Below are positions 6,020 through 12,124 of a stretch of 14,137 nucleotides of DNA, piece after piece. The DNA comes from an archaeon. Lineage in GTDB: Archaea > Asgardarchaeota > Hermodarchaeia > Hermodarchaeales > Hermodarchaeaceae. A program made the translations under genes and the position numbers. Within the stretch, counting starts at the first letter, position 1, and each line of letters starts with the position of its first letter. Where the stretch lies: positions 1 to 14,137 of the forward strand of contig JABXGV010000071.1 in assembly GCA_016550485.1 (NCBI GenBank), given 5' to 3'. The notes under the pieces were generated by a model. That model was given only the letters and a program-made list of their open reading frames with translations, made no database searches and was not told where the DNA came from.

Positions 6020-8191
6020 ATGAGTAAACAAATGGTGGAGCTTCTGTCACGCTCAACTGCGCCAGTAAACTGTGCATATGTCTACCGGTACGATGCAGGC
6101 TGCCACAAGCGGGGTGAGCGCTGCCGCCACCACCCCGTGCAGGGTAGTCGATATTGTCGCTGGCACTTGAGGCAGAAGGGCAAGAATCTGGAAAGACTAG
6201 ATTTGAGTAATGCTGAGGAGGCGGAAAAACACCTATGTGAGGCTTATCTTGTTGAGGCACGTCTCCACCAAGCGAACCTTCAAGGGGTCCAGCTTTGGAA
6301 TGCAGATCTCCAGCGAGCAAAACTTGTTCGGGTGAAAGGCACGCAAACCAGGCTTCGAGGGTCAAAGCTTCAGCGGGCAACTATAGTCGGATCTCAGTTT
6401 TGGGAGGCTGACCTAGGCAGAGTAAACCTCACTAACAGCGTTATCATCAAGTCAGGCTTCTATCGGTCTCGAATGAAAGGAACATTACTCGACGGGGTTC
6501 GCTCCTTCAGCTCAAGCTTCATGCGTGCTGATATGCGGCTCGCTAGGCTTCGCAGTTCACAGATGGTTCGAGCAGACTTTCGGGAAAGCGATTTGTCCTG
6601 GGCAGATGCCCAAGGCGGCAAGTTCCAATCCTGCCGCTTTCAAGGCAGCTTTCTCTATTGGACAGATTTTCGGCGAGCCCGTTTCTTCTCAACGCGTGAT
6701 GAGCCAATTCGGGTAGACTCCCTTCGTCTACTGGGAAGACCTAGCTACCTAGACTCTGTCCGTGGGCGGCTCAAACTCTCAACTGACTATGTGCTTAGAA
6801 AGTTTGCTGGTCGCACCCAGCTCTACAGCGTACGTGCTGAATCATGGAAGATGGTACAGAATAGCGCCATACTCTACCGTGTTCTTACACCCTCTTCCGA
6901 GATGGTTGCTCCTGATCGTCCAATAGTCCCTGAGAGTGCAAGATTCATCACAAGTGACCGCGAGGACGAATTAGAATCATTTCTCTGGACCTTTCGAAGA
7001 CTCCCTTTCCCCTTTGGATCAATAGCTCGTACCCTCATGCGCCTCCGCAAAGGAATGGCTAGATTACAACGCCCAGAGGCCCGTCGACGCCTCCTTGCTC
7101 CAAAGCTAGTGGGTCAGGCATACCGTATCTCTAAGACTGCCCGCAACTCCTCTTCTAGGCGGCGGGACCTTGGACATCTCTGGCTTAAAATCTGTGATTT
7201 GGTATCTGAACCGGTTGCTCTGCAGACGCTAGGCGCAACCATTGCACGTAACCCAGAAGACCCTGACCGTATACTACGAAATGTCGATATCCTCCATTCC
7301 CAGCTAAAACCAAGTCGTGCTTTCCTCTGCTGGTCACTACTCCTCAGAGGATTTGCCCGTTCTGACTTCGAGGGGAACAATGAACTCATCGCCCGAATCC
7401 TTGAAAGGAAGTTGATTAAATCCCGAAGAATTGCCACGGTCCCCGTTGCCGTTGACCTGTTATCCCATCCCTCCCCACGAGTACGAGTTGCTGCCCGTAA
7501 CGCAATCGCTTCTTGCGGTATCTCAGCACTAGAGCCAGTTGCTCAAATGTCCATCGAGTCCCTCTGGATGTCACACCGGCGACGGCAAGAGATATGGCAG
7601 GTACTGAGGTTGTCCCAGTATGCCGCGACCGCTTCCCTTTTCGCAGCCCTAACAGTGTTTCTACAAACATTGGAGTTCTGGTGGGCCCTACTCATCCCGC
7701 TCCTCTTTTCTGCGATGTTGCCGTTAGTGATGTGGCGCACCAGTTACAAGAAGATGCGGCTGACAGAAGAGGAGGTAAGTGAAACCATCGGAAACCTCGC
7801 GAAAGGCGCTTTCATGGGCGAGGAACACCAACAAGCTATGGTTGAACTCGTCGCAGAGTTACAGCGGACATCTCACCAGACTAGTCTGACAGCCTTTTCC
7901 ACTCTCTTTCGGACATTCCTGACAACACTGGCTGCAGGGCTTCCCTCCCTATTCTTTCTATTGACTATACCTGGATTAGAACCAATCCCCCAGCTCTATT
8001 TTCTAATACTGTTATCATTGTGGACGCTTCTAGTCTCCGGTGTTGTGCTGGCACACCGTCGCTTGACTTCGCAAGAGGCCAAGGTGCGGGAACGTACCGA
8101 GGAACTCCTCATGGATCTTCCACCAATACCCAAACGGAAGCGGCGTCGACTAGACGAGCAAATCTCCGATAATATAGGCTCAGATGGGTGA
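6020..8191 (+). CDS. Large pentapeptide-repeat membrane protein with N-terminal Cys/His cluster
   Basis: This is a 723-residue multidomain protein with no recognised name. In order: a Cys/His cluster at residues 18-49 (Cys18, Cys28, Cys35, His37/38, Cys46, His49) that could bind zinc; pentapeptide repeats from about 73 to 222 with A(D/N)L/F signatures such as ANLQG, ADLQR, ADLGR, VNLTN and ADFRE, expected to form a right-handed quadrilateral beta-helix; a basic Arg-rich region of unknown fold; a HEAT-like stretch near 478-510 around LLSHPSPRVRVAARNAIA; and two hydrophobic blocks, about 533-574 and 621-679, that make three to four membrane helices. It ends in a basic tail (KRKRRR). The start is uncertain. 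ATG at 6020 suits a TATA-like TTGATAATAG at 5942-5951; TTG at 5942 would add 26 residues, and a GGAGG at 5956-5960 has no suitable in-frame start after it. It probably anchors a cytosolic scaffold to the membrane. Confidence 0.78.
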   Translation: MSKQMVELLSRSTAPVNCAYVYRYDAGCHKRGERCRHHPVQGSRYCRWHLRQKGKNLERLDLSNAEEAEKHLCEAYLVEARLHQANLQGVQLWNADLQRAKLVRVKGTQTRLRGSKLQRATIVGSQFWEADLGRVNLTNSVIIKSGFYRSRMKGTLLDGVRSFSSSFMRADMRLARLRSSQMVRADFRESDLSWADAQGGKFQSCRFQGSFLYWTDFRRARFFSTRDEPIRVDSLRLLGRPSYLDSVRGRLKLSTDYVLRKFAGRTQLYSVRAESWKMVQNSAILYRVLTPSSEMVAPDRPIVPESARFITSDREDELESFLWTFRRLPFPFGSIARTLMRLRKGMARLQRPEARRRLLAPKLVGQAYRISKTARNSSSRRRDLGHLWLKICDLVSEPVALQTLGATIARNPEDPDRILRNVDILHSQLKPSRAFLCWSLLLRGFARSDFEGNNELIARILERKLIKSRRIATVPVAVDLLSHPSPRVRVAARNAIASCGISALEPVAQMSIESLWMSHRRRQEIWQVLRLSQYAATASLFAALTVFLQTLEFWWALLIPLLFSAMLPLVMWRTSYKKMRLTEEEVSETIGNLAKGAFMGEEHQQAMVELVAELQRTSHQTSLTAFSTLFRTFLTTLAAGLPSLFFLLTIPGLEPIPQLYFLILLSLWTLLVSGVVLAHRRLTSQEAKVRERTEELLMDLPPIPKRKRRRLDEQISDNIGSDG
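8187..8191 (+). promoter_or_regulatory. Ribosome binding site overlapping upstream stop
   Basis: GGTGA overlaps the TGA stop of the large pentapeptide gene and sits six bases before the ATT at 8198, the same spacing seen before the starts at 4775, 5417, 9913 and 11154. It is the main support for an ATT start. Confidence 0.55.
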
Positions 8192-8197
8192 ATCAAC

Positions 8198-8602
8198 ATT
8201 CCACGACTTGTCAAGGGAGGAAAATGGGTCTACGGCTGGGTTATCCTCAATGAAGAGGGGCGACTGCGCATTCCAGAGGCTGCTGGGCAACACTATGGCT
8301 TCAACTCAGGTGATATGGTAATCGTCATTCCGGGCAGTCGAAAGTCTGGAGGTTTTGGTCTGACAAAACCAGCCCTCCTAACAAGGGAGATGCCGCTAAA
8401 ACAAATAGCAAGATCTGAAATCGACCGTAATGGGTGTGTTCAGTTACCACCTGCAGCGCTTCACCAGTTAGGTATAAACGCGCCTGCTAAGCTTTTGGCA
8501 GCACGGGGAAGCCGAGTTGCGTTAGGGTTCATCGCCAAAGGTCTTATTTACAAAGAAGCCCTGAAACACAAAGAGCTTGAAGTAGTAACATGCGAAGAAT
8601 AA
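8198..8602 (+). CDS. AbrB/SpoVT-like protein, apparent ATT start
   Basis: This is a protein of about 134 residues with two swapped-hairpin-like segments. The first (about residues 10-46) has LNEEGRLRIPEAAGQHYGF followed by SGDMVIVIPGS. The second (about 72-110) has IDRNGCVQLPPAALHQLGI and ends RVALGFIAKG. The pattern 'GR(L/I)xIP ... G...GD.V' is that of AbrB/MazE/SpoVT beta-hairpin domains, and the opening PRLVKGGKWVYGW resembles archaeal AbrB-like proteins as I recall them. The first conventional start, ATG at 8315, would cut the first domain in half. Upstream of it in frame there is only ATT at 8198 and ATC at 8192 before the TGA that ends the preceding gene in the same frame. GGTGA lies six bases before the ATT. 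Alternatives are a one-base sequence error hiding a GTG start at 8188, or stop readthrough from the upstream gene. DNA binding is possible but not shown. Confidence 0.72.
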   Translation: MPRLVKGGKWVYGWVILNEEGRLRIPEAAGQHYGFNSGDMVIVIPGSRKSGGFGLTKPALLTREMPLKQIARSEIDRNGCVQLPPAALHQLGINAPAKLLAARGSRVALGFIAKGLIYKEALKHKELEVVTCEE

Positions 8603-8653
8603 GTATCTCGAAGTAAGGTAGTTAGCCAAGATGTAGTGTTTTCGCCGTTGCCC

Positions 8654-8667
8654 AAAAATAAATAAGG
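8654..8667 (+). promoter_or_regulatory. TATA box before basic protein gene
   Basis: AAAAATAAATAAGG lies about 55 bases before the ATG at 8714, giving an expected leader of about 25 bases. A 9-base direct repeat TAAGGTAGT occurs at 8614-8622 and 8663-8671, the second copy overlapping the end of the box. Confidence 0.5.
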
Positions 8668-8713
8668 TAGTGTTGCAGGGCGCTAGATACTGACTTACAC
8701 TCCACCCACCACG

Positions 8714-9553
8714 ATGACTTCGACTCTCCACAAGTTTAAGCCATCTTCTGCGAAATTCCTTGTTGAGGTAGAACCACCTAGCAGTGTTCCCCTGCAGGGG
8801 TTCTCAGCCTTCTACTTAGCTCGCACACTTCCCGCTATCCCTGAGCATCGTCGTCATCAGATAATCCTTCTTCGACCCAATCTGTATGGGCTGTTGCGCG
8901 CCTCTACTAACTCTTCTCGAATTCTGGTTCCTCCTGGTCCTGATGTGATTACTATGGTACCGCGTCGGGATATTACAAGGTGGAAACGAGTTACTAGAGA
9001 AAGTCAGTCCCTATCGAGCCGCCGGTATGTCCTACTCGTGCATAAACCCCTCAAAGATGTCGCTCACAGACAGAAGGTGAGCCGGTTAGCCATGCGTCTT
9101 CCCTCCATTCGAGTAAAACCCGGCCTCATGCTCGTTCCTCAAATCAAAGCTTCTCGATTTCAAGAGCACTACTCAATGTTGCTTCGCCCGAGCGACTATG
9201 CTCGCGAGTTAGTAAACCTCGGGGCTACAGTGTGGTATGCCTCCAGGTTAGAAGCCTACACCTCTGAGCCCCTCATTGATGAGTTAATTCGCGAAGCATT
9301 CATCAATCGATCGAAACGAATTATCGCTACTTGCAAAGAATTATACAAAGAAATTCGGACGTCATCGACTCCACAAAAAACCCTCCAAGATGTCAAGGAG
9401 CGCCTTAAACTCGTCCGTTTACGACTTAAATTTCATCGAGCCCAGGGACGATTCTTTGCCAAAGAGTGTGGGCTAGATTTTCAATATGCCGTGTCAAGGG
9501 CTGCCGCTGCCATGAGCCGACTCCGCAGCAGCTTAGAAATACGTGACCAGTAG
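8714..9553 (+). CDS. Basic protein of unknown function, faintly ChrB-like
   Basis: This 279-residue basic protein has no signal peptide or membrane helix. I do not recognise it with confidence. Residues about 104-160 (RRYVLLVHKPLKDVAHRQKV, then RLPSIRVKPGLMLVPQI) followed by a helix around LVNLGATVWYASRLEA and a helical stretch LIDELIREAFINRSKRIIAT recall the order seen in ChrB-type proteins: a strand, an Arg-rich helix, a 'V..G...LP' strand, then a long helix. The C-terminal third is helical and Arg/Lys-rich (KERLKLVRLRLKFHRAQGRF). The start is ATG at 8714 with no clear ribosome binding site; a TATA box lies upstream. An oligo-T run follows the stop. The ChrB link is speculative, and a nucleic-acid-binding role is equally open. 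Confidence 0.65.
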   Translation: MTSTLHKFKPSSAKFLVEVEPPSSVPLQGFSAFYLARTLPAIPEHRRHQIILLRPNLYGLLRASTNSSRILVPPGPDVITMVPRRDITRWKRVTRESQSLSSRRYVLLVHKPLKDVAHRQKVSRLAMRLPSIRVKPGLMLVPQIKASRFQEHYSMLLRPSDYARELVNLGATVWYASRLEAYTSEPLIDELIREAFINRSKRIIATCKELYKEIRTSSTPQKTLQDVKERLKLVRLRLKFHRAQGRFFAKECGLDFQYAVSRAAAAMSRLRSSLEIRDQ

Positions 9554-9562
9554 CTTCATCAC

Positions 9563-9569
9563 TTTTTTT
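9563..9569 (+). terminator. Oligo-T terminator
   Basis: Seven consecutive T residues begin 10 bases after the stop of the gene at 8714. Archaeal RNA polymerase commonly terminates at such runs without a hairpin. A second T-rich stretch (CTTTTTCTTCC) follows near 9653. Confidence 0.5.
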
Positions 9570-9898
9570 AGAGTATTTATTTAGTTTCTCGCTTAATTTA
9601 TGGCGTTAATCTGGTTCTGCGCGCTACTTTGCCCGCTTTCAGAATAATATGCCTTTTTCTTCCTCTATTCTCGATATCTACCACCTAGAGAAACGTACCT
9701 AGAGCCCAACAACCCTAATGTGTAACAGAGGAAACAGGTTGGACCAGCGTGTTGCACCAACAGGGTGCAATGTGCCCATATCTATCACATCGGTGAAAGG
9801 CTACACCTCAGCGCAGCTTCCTTCAGCATGCTCCGAATGGTGTTTACCAAAACATGACCGGTTGTAGTGCAACCAATCGGGCTTTGAGCCGATGCGAT

Positions 9899-9906
9899 GG
9901 AGGTGA
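9899..9906 (+). promoter_or_regulatory. Strong ribosome binding site of the acidic mini-ORF
   Basis: GGAGGTGA is the longest Shine-Dalgarno match in the window and lies exactly six bases before the ATG at 9913. Confidence 0.75.
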
Positions 9907-9912
9907 AACGAC

Positions 9913-10002
9913 ATGGGTCCACGAGATGACCGATGGGACGATGAAGAAGACTGGGAAGAGGACGACTGGGACGAAGACTTCGACGACGAGGATAGCTGGT
10001 AG
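9913..10002 (+). CDS. 29-residue acidic, tryptophan-rich small protein
   Basis: The ORF encodes 29 residues: 12 Asp, 6 Glu and 4 Trp, with two Arg near the N-terminus and Trp as the last residue. It has no Cys and no hydrophobic segment. Trp or Phe recurs every five to six residues between Asp/Glu runs (DDEEDWEEDDWDEDF). Support for translation is the window's best ribosome binding site at ideal spacing, a clear stop, and a hairpin/oligo-T terminator 24 bases downstream, which together make a self-contained mini-gene. It is unlike any family I can name. Possible roles are an acidic partner for a basic protein or RNA-binding surface, a metal-binding peptide, or a regulatory leader peptide; none is shown. 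Confidence 0.6.
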   Translation: MGPRDDRWDDEEDWEEDDWDEDFDDEDSW

Positions 10003-10025
10003 CCTAATTTCCCGCTAATCCATAC

Positions 10026-10081
10026 GAGATAGCGCGGTAATGTCATATGATATTCACTGTGCTATCTCCAACCTATTTTTT
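10026..10081 (+). terminator. Hairpin plus oligo-T terminator
   Basis: GAGATAGC (10026-10033) pairs perfectly with GCTATCTC (10061-10068). The stem extends to 13 pairs with two G-T pairs (10026-10038 with 10056-10068), leaving a 17-base loop. Six T residues follow at 10076-10081. It closes the transcript of the acidic mini-ORF. It also lies beyond the 3' end of the leftward gene at 10105, where the minus strand reads an A-run, so it is best assigned to the plus strand. Confidence 0.65.
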
Positions 10082-10104
10082 AGGAAAATCAGATTGACTT
10101 GGTT

Positions 10105-10380
10105 TTATTTCACTGATGCCTTCTCCACCGTGGCGACCCAATAACCTTTCTCATTGAAGAGCTTTGCACCTTTGCGTAGGAGGCCCCAGGAAGGGCGTTG
10201 GTGGCCGCAGCGGCGACACACCTCCATCACGCCTTCCACGGCTTGGTCGAAATCATCGTTCTTGCAGGCTCTCAATTGGCCATAATCGTGCTGACCCAGT
10301 AAACATCTTGCGCGGCTCATTTTCACTATAAAGGTTATAGGTCCCTGTTTTTCTCCCTTTTCATTTCCGCAAGTCTTCAC
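10105..10380 (-). CDS. Small zinc-motif protein, unknown
   Basis: This 91-residue protein contains RCLLGQHDYG (about residues 25-34) and CRRCGHQRPSWG (about 55-66). The 'C-L-x-G-x-H-D' plus 'C-R-R-C-G' layout resembles small zinc-knuckle proteins found in bacteria, archaea and phages; one Cys and the His of the first motif with the later C-x2-C could hold one metal. GTG at 10380 is used because it follows the phosphorylase stop by 15 bases; ATG at 10320 (MSRARCLLG) is a real alternative that keeps both motifs and drops a low-complexity N-terminus. Neither has a strong ribosome binding site. It is probably co-transcribed with the phosphorylase gene upstream. The function is unknown. Confidence 0.6.
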   Translation of the reverse strand: MKTCGNEKGEKQGPITFIVKMSRARCLLGQHDYGQLRACKNDDFDQAVEGVMEVCRRCGHQRPSWGLLRKGAKLFNEKGYWVATVEKASVK

Positions 10381-10395
10381 TTCATCATATCATTA

Positions 10396-11154
10396 CTACA
10401 CGAAGAGAGCGTCAACTGCCCTAATCGCTGCCTCAATCTCCTTTTCCAGCGCATCTTTTAACTGTGGGTTCTGTTCTCCCGAGGGTTCGGACTCTTCCTG
10501 TTCGCCCTTGGGGTCACGGTAGAGGTTCCCGTCACAGGCAAGGATCGATCCCGCCTTGAGGCCGCGAGCGTGGGCAAAGACGAAGAGCAGCGAGGATTCC
10601 ATCTCGATGCACTTCACTTTGAGCTTCGTCCACAGTGCAAGACGGTCACTTTCTCGGAGTTCATAGAAGATGTCACTGGTCCAGCAAATCCCGGTATGAA
10701 CTCGTTTGCGGGGGAGTAGCTTCTGAATCTCGGCGTAGAGTGCAGAATAGACATCGGGGGAAGCCGCTGCCGGAAAGGCAATGGGGGCATAGTTCGTGCT
10801 GGTCAATTCGTCCCGTACGGCGGCGTAGGGCACCACCACATCGCCGCTGTTGACTTTGGGATGAACCCCACCACAGGTGCCCACACGGATAATACACTTA
10901 GCTCCTAGCGTCGTAACCTCTTCCAGAGCGATGTGCGTTGAAGGAGTACCAATCCCCGACGTGGTTACTGTGACCGGAACACCCTTAGGAGTAAATGCTC
11001 GGTAAGAGAGAAACCCCCGGTAATGGGCAAGTTCGCTGGCATCTTTCATCCTACTGGCAATCAAGGGTACCCGGTTCGGGTCACCAGAGATGAATACTAC
11101 CTCTTCAACATCACCCTCACCAAGACGCAGGTGGGGTTGAATACGGCGCTTCAT
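10396..11154 (-). CDS. Uridine/purine nucleoside phosphorylase family (PNP_UDP_1)
   Basis: This 252-residue cytosolic enzyme should cleave a nucleoside with phosphate to a base and ribose 1-phosphate, in nucleoside salvage. Motifs in order are GDPNRV at residues 24-29 (phosphate-binding type), SGIGTPSTHIALEEV at about 66-80, IIRVGTCGGV near 88-97, IEMESS near 182-187 (ribose-binding Glu) and ACDGN near 208. The length is normal for the NP-I fold. The start is ATG at 11154, preceded by GGGTGA with six bases between. Nucleoside specificity (uridine, inosine or methylthioadenosine) is not decided by what I can see; the opening and the GDPNRV loop look closest to archaeal uridine-phosphorylase-like proteins. 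A small zinc-motif gene follows after 15 bases. The segment DPKGEQEESEPSGEQN is an unusually acidic loop near the C-terminus. Confidence 0.88.
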   Translation of the reverse strand: MKRRIQPHLRLGEGDVEEVVFISGDPNRVPLIASRMKDASELAHYRGFLSYRAFTPKGVPVTVTTSGIGTPSTHIALEEVTTLGAKCIIRVGTCGGVHPKVNSGDVVVPYAAVRDELTSTNYAPIAFPAAASPDVYSALYAEIQKLLPRKRVHTGICWTSDIFYELRESDRLALWTKLKVKCIEMESSLLFVFAHARGLKAGSILACDGNLYRDPKGEQEESEPSGEQNPQLKDALEKEIEAAIRAVDALFV

Positions 11155-11160
11155 TTTCAG

Positions 11161-11166
11161 TCACCC
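11161..11166 (-). promoter_or_regulatory. Ribosome binding site of the phosphorylase gene
   Basis: On the minus strand this reads GGGTGA, six bases before the ATG at 11154. Confidence 0.65.
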
Positions 11167-11237
11167 AGTTGTAAGACCTAGCTTACCTCAATAAGCTTTC
11201 TTCAACCAACCAGTCGCCATAGATAGGAGATACGATT

Positions 11238-11266
11238 CCTTCTAGATTACTAGAAGGGTAATCTAG
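11238..11266 (-). terminator. Two overlapping hairpins at the 3' end of the glycosylase gene
   Basis: CTAGATTAC (11242-11250) pairs perfectly with GTAATCTAG (11258-11266), a nine-pair stem that includes the Fpg stop codon. CCTTCTAG (11238-11245) also pairs perfectly with CTAGAAGG (11250-11257) around a four-base loop. The two stems share bases, so only one can form at a time. There is no T-run downstream on the minus strand. They may end the transcript, protect its 3' end, or be a protein site in DNA. Confidence 0.4.
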
Positions 11267-12084
11267 GGTGCGATTTGACACTTGGGGCAGATGTAGCTGG
11301 TTGTAGAACCCACACGCAGCTCTTCGATGAGCGTTCCACAGGCAGGACAAGGCTTACCAGTACGATAGCCAACCTGCAAATGCTCCGCATAACGCCCCTT
11401 ATTACCCCACACATCCTGTTCCCCAGGCCCCCCACCCCAACGAATTCCCTCCCCCAAAACATGCCGAATCCCCTTGTGAAGACGTGCAACGTCCGATGCG
11501 TTGAGGGTGTTGGTCTTCCTTAGGGGGTGGAGTCGTGCATGCCACAGGATATCCTGTACATAGACGTTGCCGATTCCTGCGATGAACTTCTGGTCAAGGA
11601 GGTAGCTCTTGATGCGCCCCCGCCGCCCCGCCAACATCTCGCCAAGCCGCTCTACTGTGAAATCCTCCGCAAGCGGCTCAGCACCCAATTTTCCGATCTG
11701 CGGATGCGCTCCTAGCTTACCTGGTTCAACTAGGTGAACGTGACCATACCACCAGTGATGCACCCAAATCTGACTCTGATCATCAAGGCGGAAGACCACG
11801 CGTTCTCGCTTTGGATCAGGCACCTCATCGGGCTTGTGGAGCTGAACCTCGCCGCCCATTCCCTGATTAAAGGCGAGTGTCCAGTCCTTATCCATCTCCG
11901 CTAGCACCCATTTGCCCCGCTGCTTGATGTGTCTGAAACCTAGCCCCGACACTGAACGGGAAAACTTGGCCACGGGAAGGTTCAGGCATTTGGGTTGATT
12001 AACCGCAACCCCCACTATCCTTTGATTTCTAAGAGCCTCTTGCATACTACGAGCTAGTACTACAATATCTGGGAGTTCAGGCAT
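11263..12084 (-). CDS. Formamidopyrimidine-DNA glycosylase / endonuclease VIII family (Fpg/Nei)
   Basis: This 273-residue base-excision-repair enzyme of the Fpg/Nei family should remove oxidised bases and nick the abasic site. It starts MPELPD, so after Met removal the catalytic Pro1 and Glu2 are in place. Lys58 in HIKQRGKWVL matches the family's conserved turn lysine. The helix-two-turn-helix is clear: IKSYLLDQKFIAGIGNVYVQ at residues 158-177, with Asn173. The zinc finger has Cys246, Cys249, Cys266 and Cys269. The finger Arg that contacts DNA in E. coli Fpg (R-x-T-x-x-C) appears replaced by Thr (TTSYIC). ATG at 12084 is certain from MPELPD; upstream in-frame starts would bury the catalytic Pro. 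No ribosome binding site is present, and a TATA box about 24 bases upstream implies a leaderless mRNA. Whether it is closer to Fpg or Nei is not settled. Confidence 0.92.
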   Translation of the reverse strand: MPELPDIVVLARSMQEALRNQRIVGVAVNQPKCLNLPVAKFSRSVSGLGFRHIKQRGKWVLAEMDKDWTLAFNQGMGGEVQLHKPDEVPDPKRERVVFRLDDQSQIWVHHWWYGHVHLVEPGKLGAHPQIGKLGAEPLAEDFTVERLGEMLAGRRGRIKSYLLDQKFIAGIGNVYVQDILWHARLHPLRKTNTLNASDVARLHKGIRHVLGEGIRWGGGPGEQDVWGNKGRYAEHLQVGYRTGKPCPACGTLIEELRVGSTTSYICPKCQIAP

Positions 12085-12102
12085 AGGTACTCTAGCAAGT
12101 TC

Positions 12103-12113
12103 ACTAGTATAAG
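12103..12113 (-). promoter_or_regulatory. TATA box for a leaderless glycosylase transcript
   Basis: On the minus strand this reads CTTATACTAGT, centred about 24 bases before the ATG at 12084. That is the usual TATA-to-transcript-start distance, so the mRNA probably begins at or next to the ATG. It lies in the 40-base gap after the solute-binding protein's stop. Confidence 0.55.
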
Positions 12114-12124
12114 AATGTGCCAAT

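Larger units (their letters stand above)
9554..9912 (+). other. 359-base non-coding stretch: structured leader of a mini-gene
   Basis: No convincing ORF is seen here. TATA-like boxes are at 9591-9602 (TTAATTTATGG) and 9641-9650 (AGAATAATAT); the second would start a transcript near 9673. An 8-base direct repeat ACCTAGAG is at 9683-9690 and 9697-9704. Hairpins follow: TTGCACC/GGTGCAA (9752-9758 with 9764-9770), GGTG/CACC (9792-9795 with 9804-9807), TGGT/ACCA (9838-9841 with 9846-9849), GGTTG/CAACC (9860-9864 with 9870-9874) and ATCGG/CCGAT (9876-9880 with 9889-9893). GTTGG at 9738-9742 could alternatively pair with CCAAC at 9757-9761. CACCTC at 9804-9809 is complementary to GAGGTG (9900-9905) in the ribosome binding site. 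I found no tRNA, SRP RNA, RNase P RNA or C/D box signature. Confidence 0.45.

Noticed and set aside
8315..8602. AbrB-like gene starting at ATG 8315
   Set aside because: It would cut through the first AbrB-like hairpin; coding sequence clearly continues upstream in the same frame.
9720..9912. Possible tRNA, SRP RNA, RNase P RNA or C/D-box RNA
   Set aside because: The hairpins prompted a check, but no T-arm GTTCRA, SRP GGAAG core, RNase P conserved core, or box C/D pair was found.
9801..10046. Minus-strand serine-rich reading frame
   Set aside because: It is the reverse complement of the acidic mini-ORF's GAC/GAT/GAA codons and runs through the leader hairpins and terminator; the plus frame has the ribosome binding site.
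10635..10897. Frames overlapping the phosphorylase gene
   Set aside because: They are shadows of a gene with full family motifs and a ribosome binding site.
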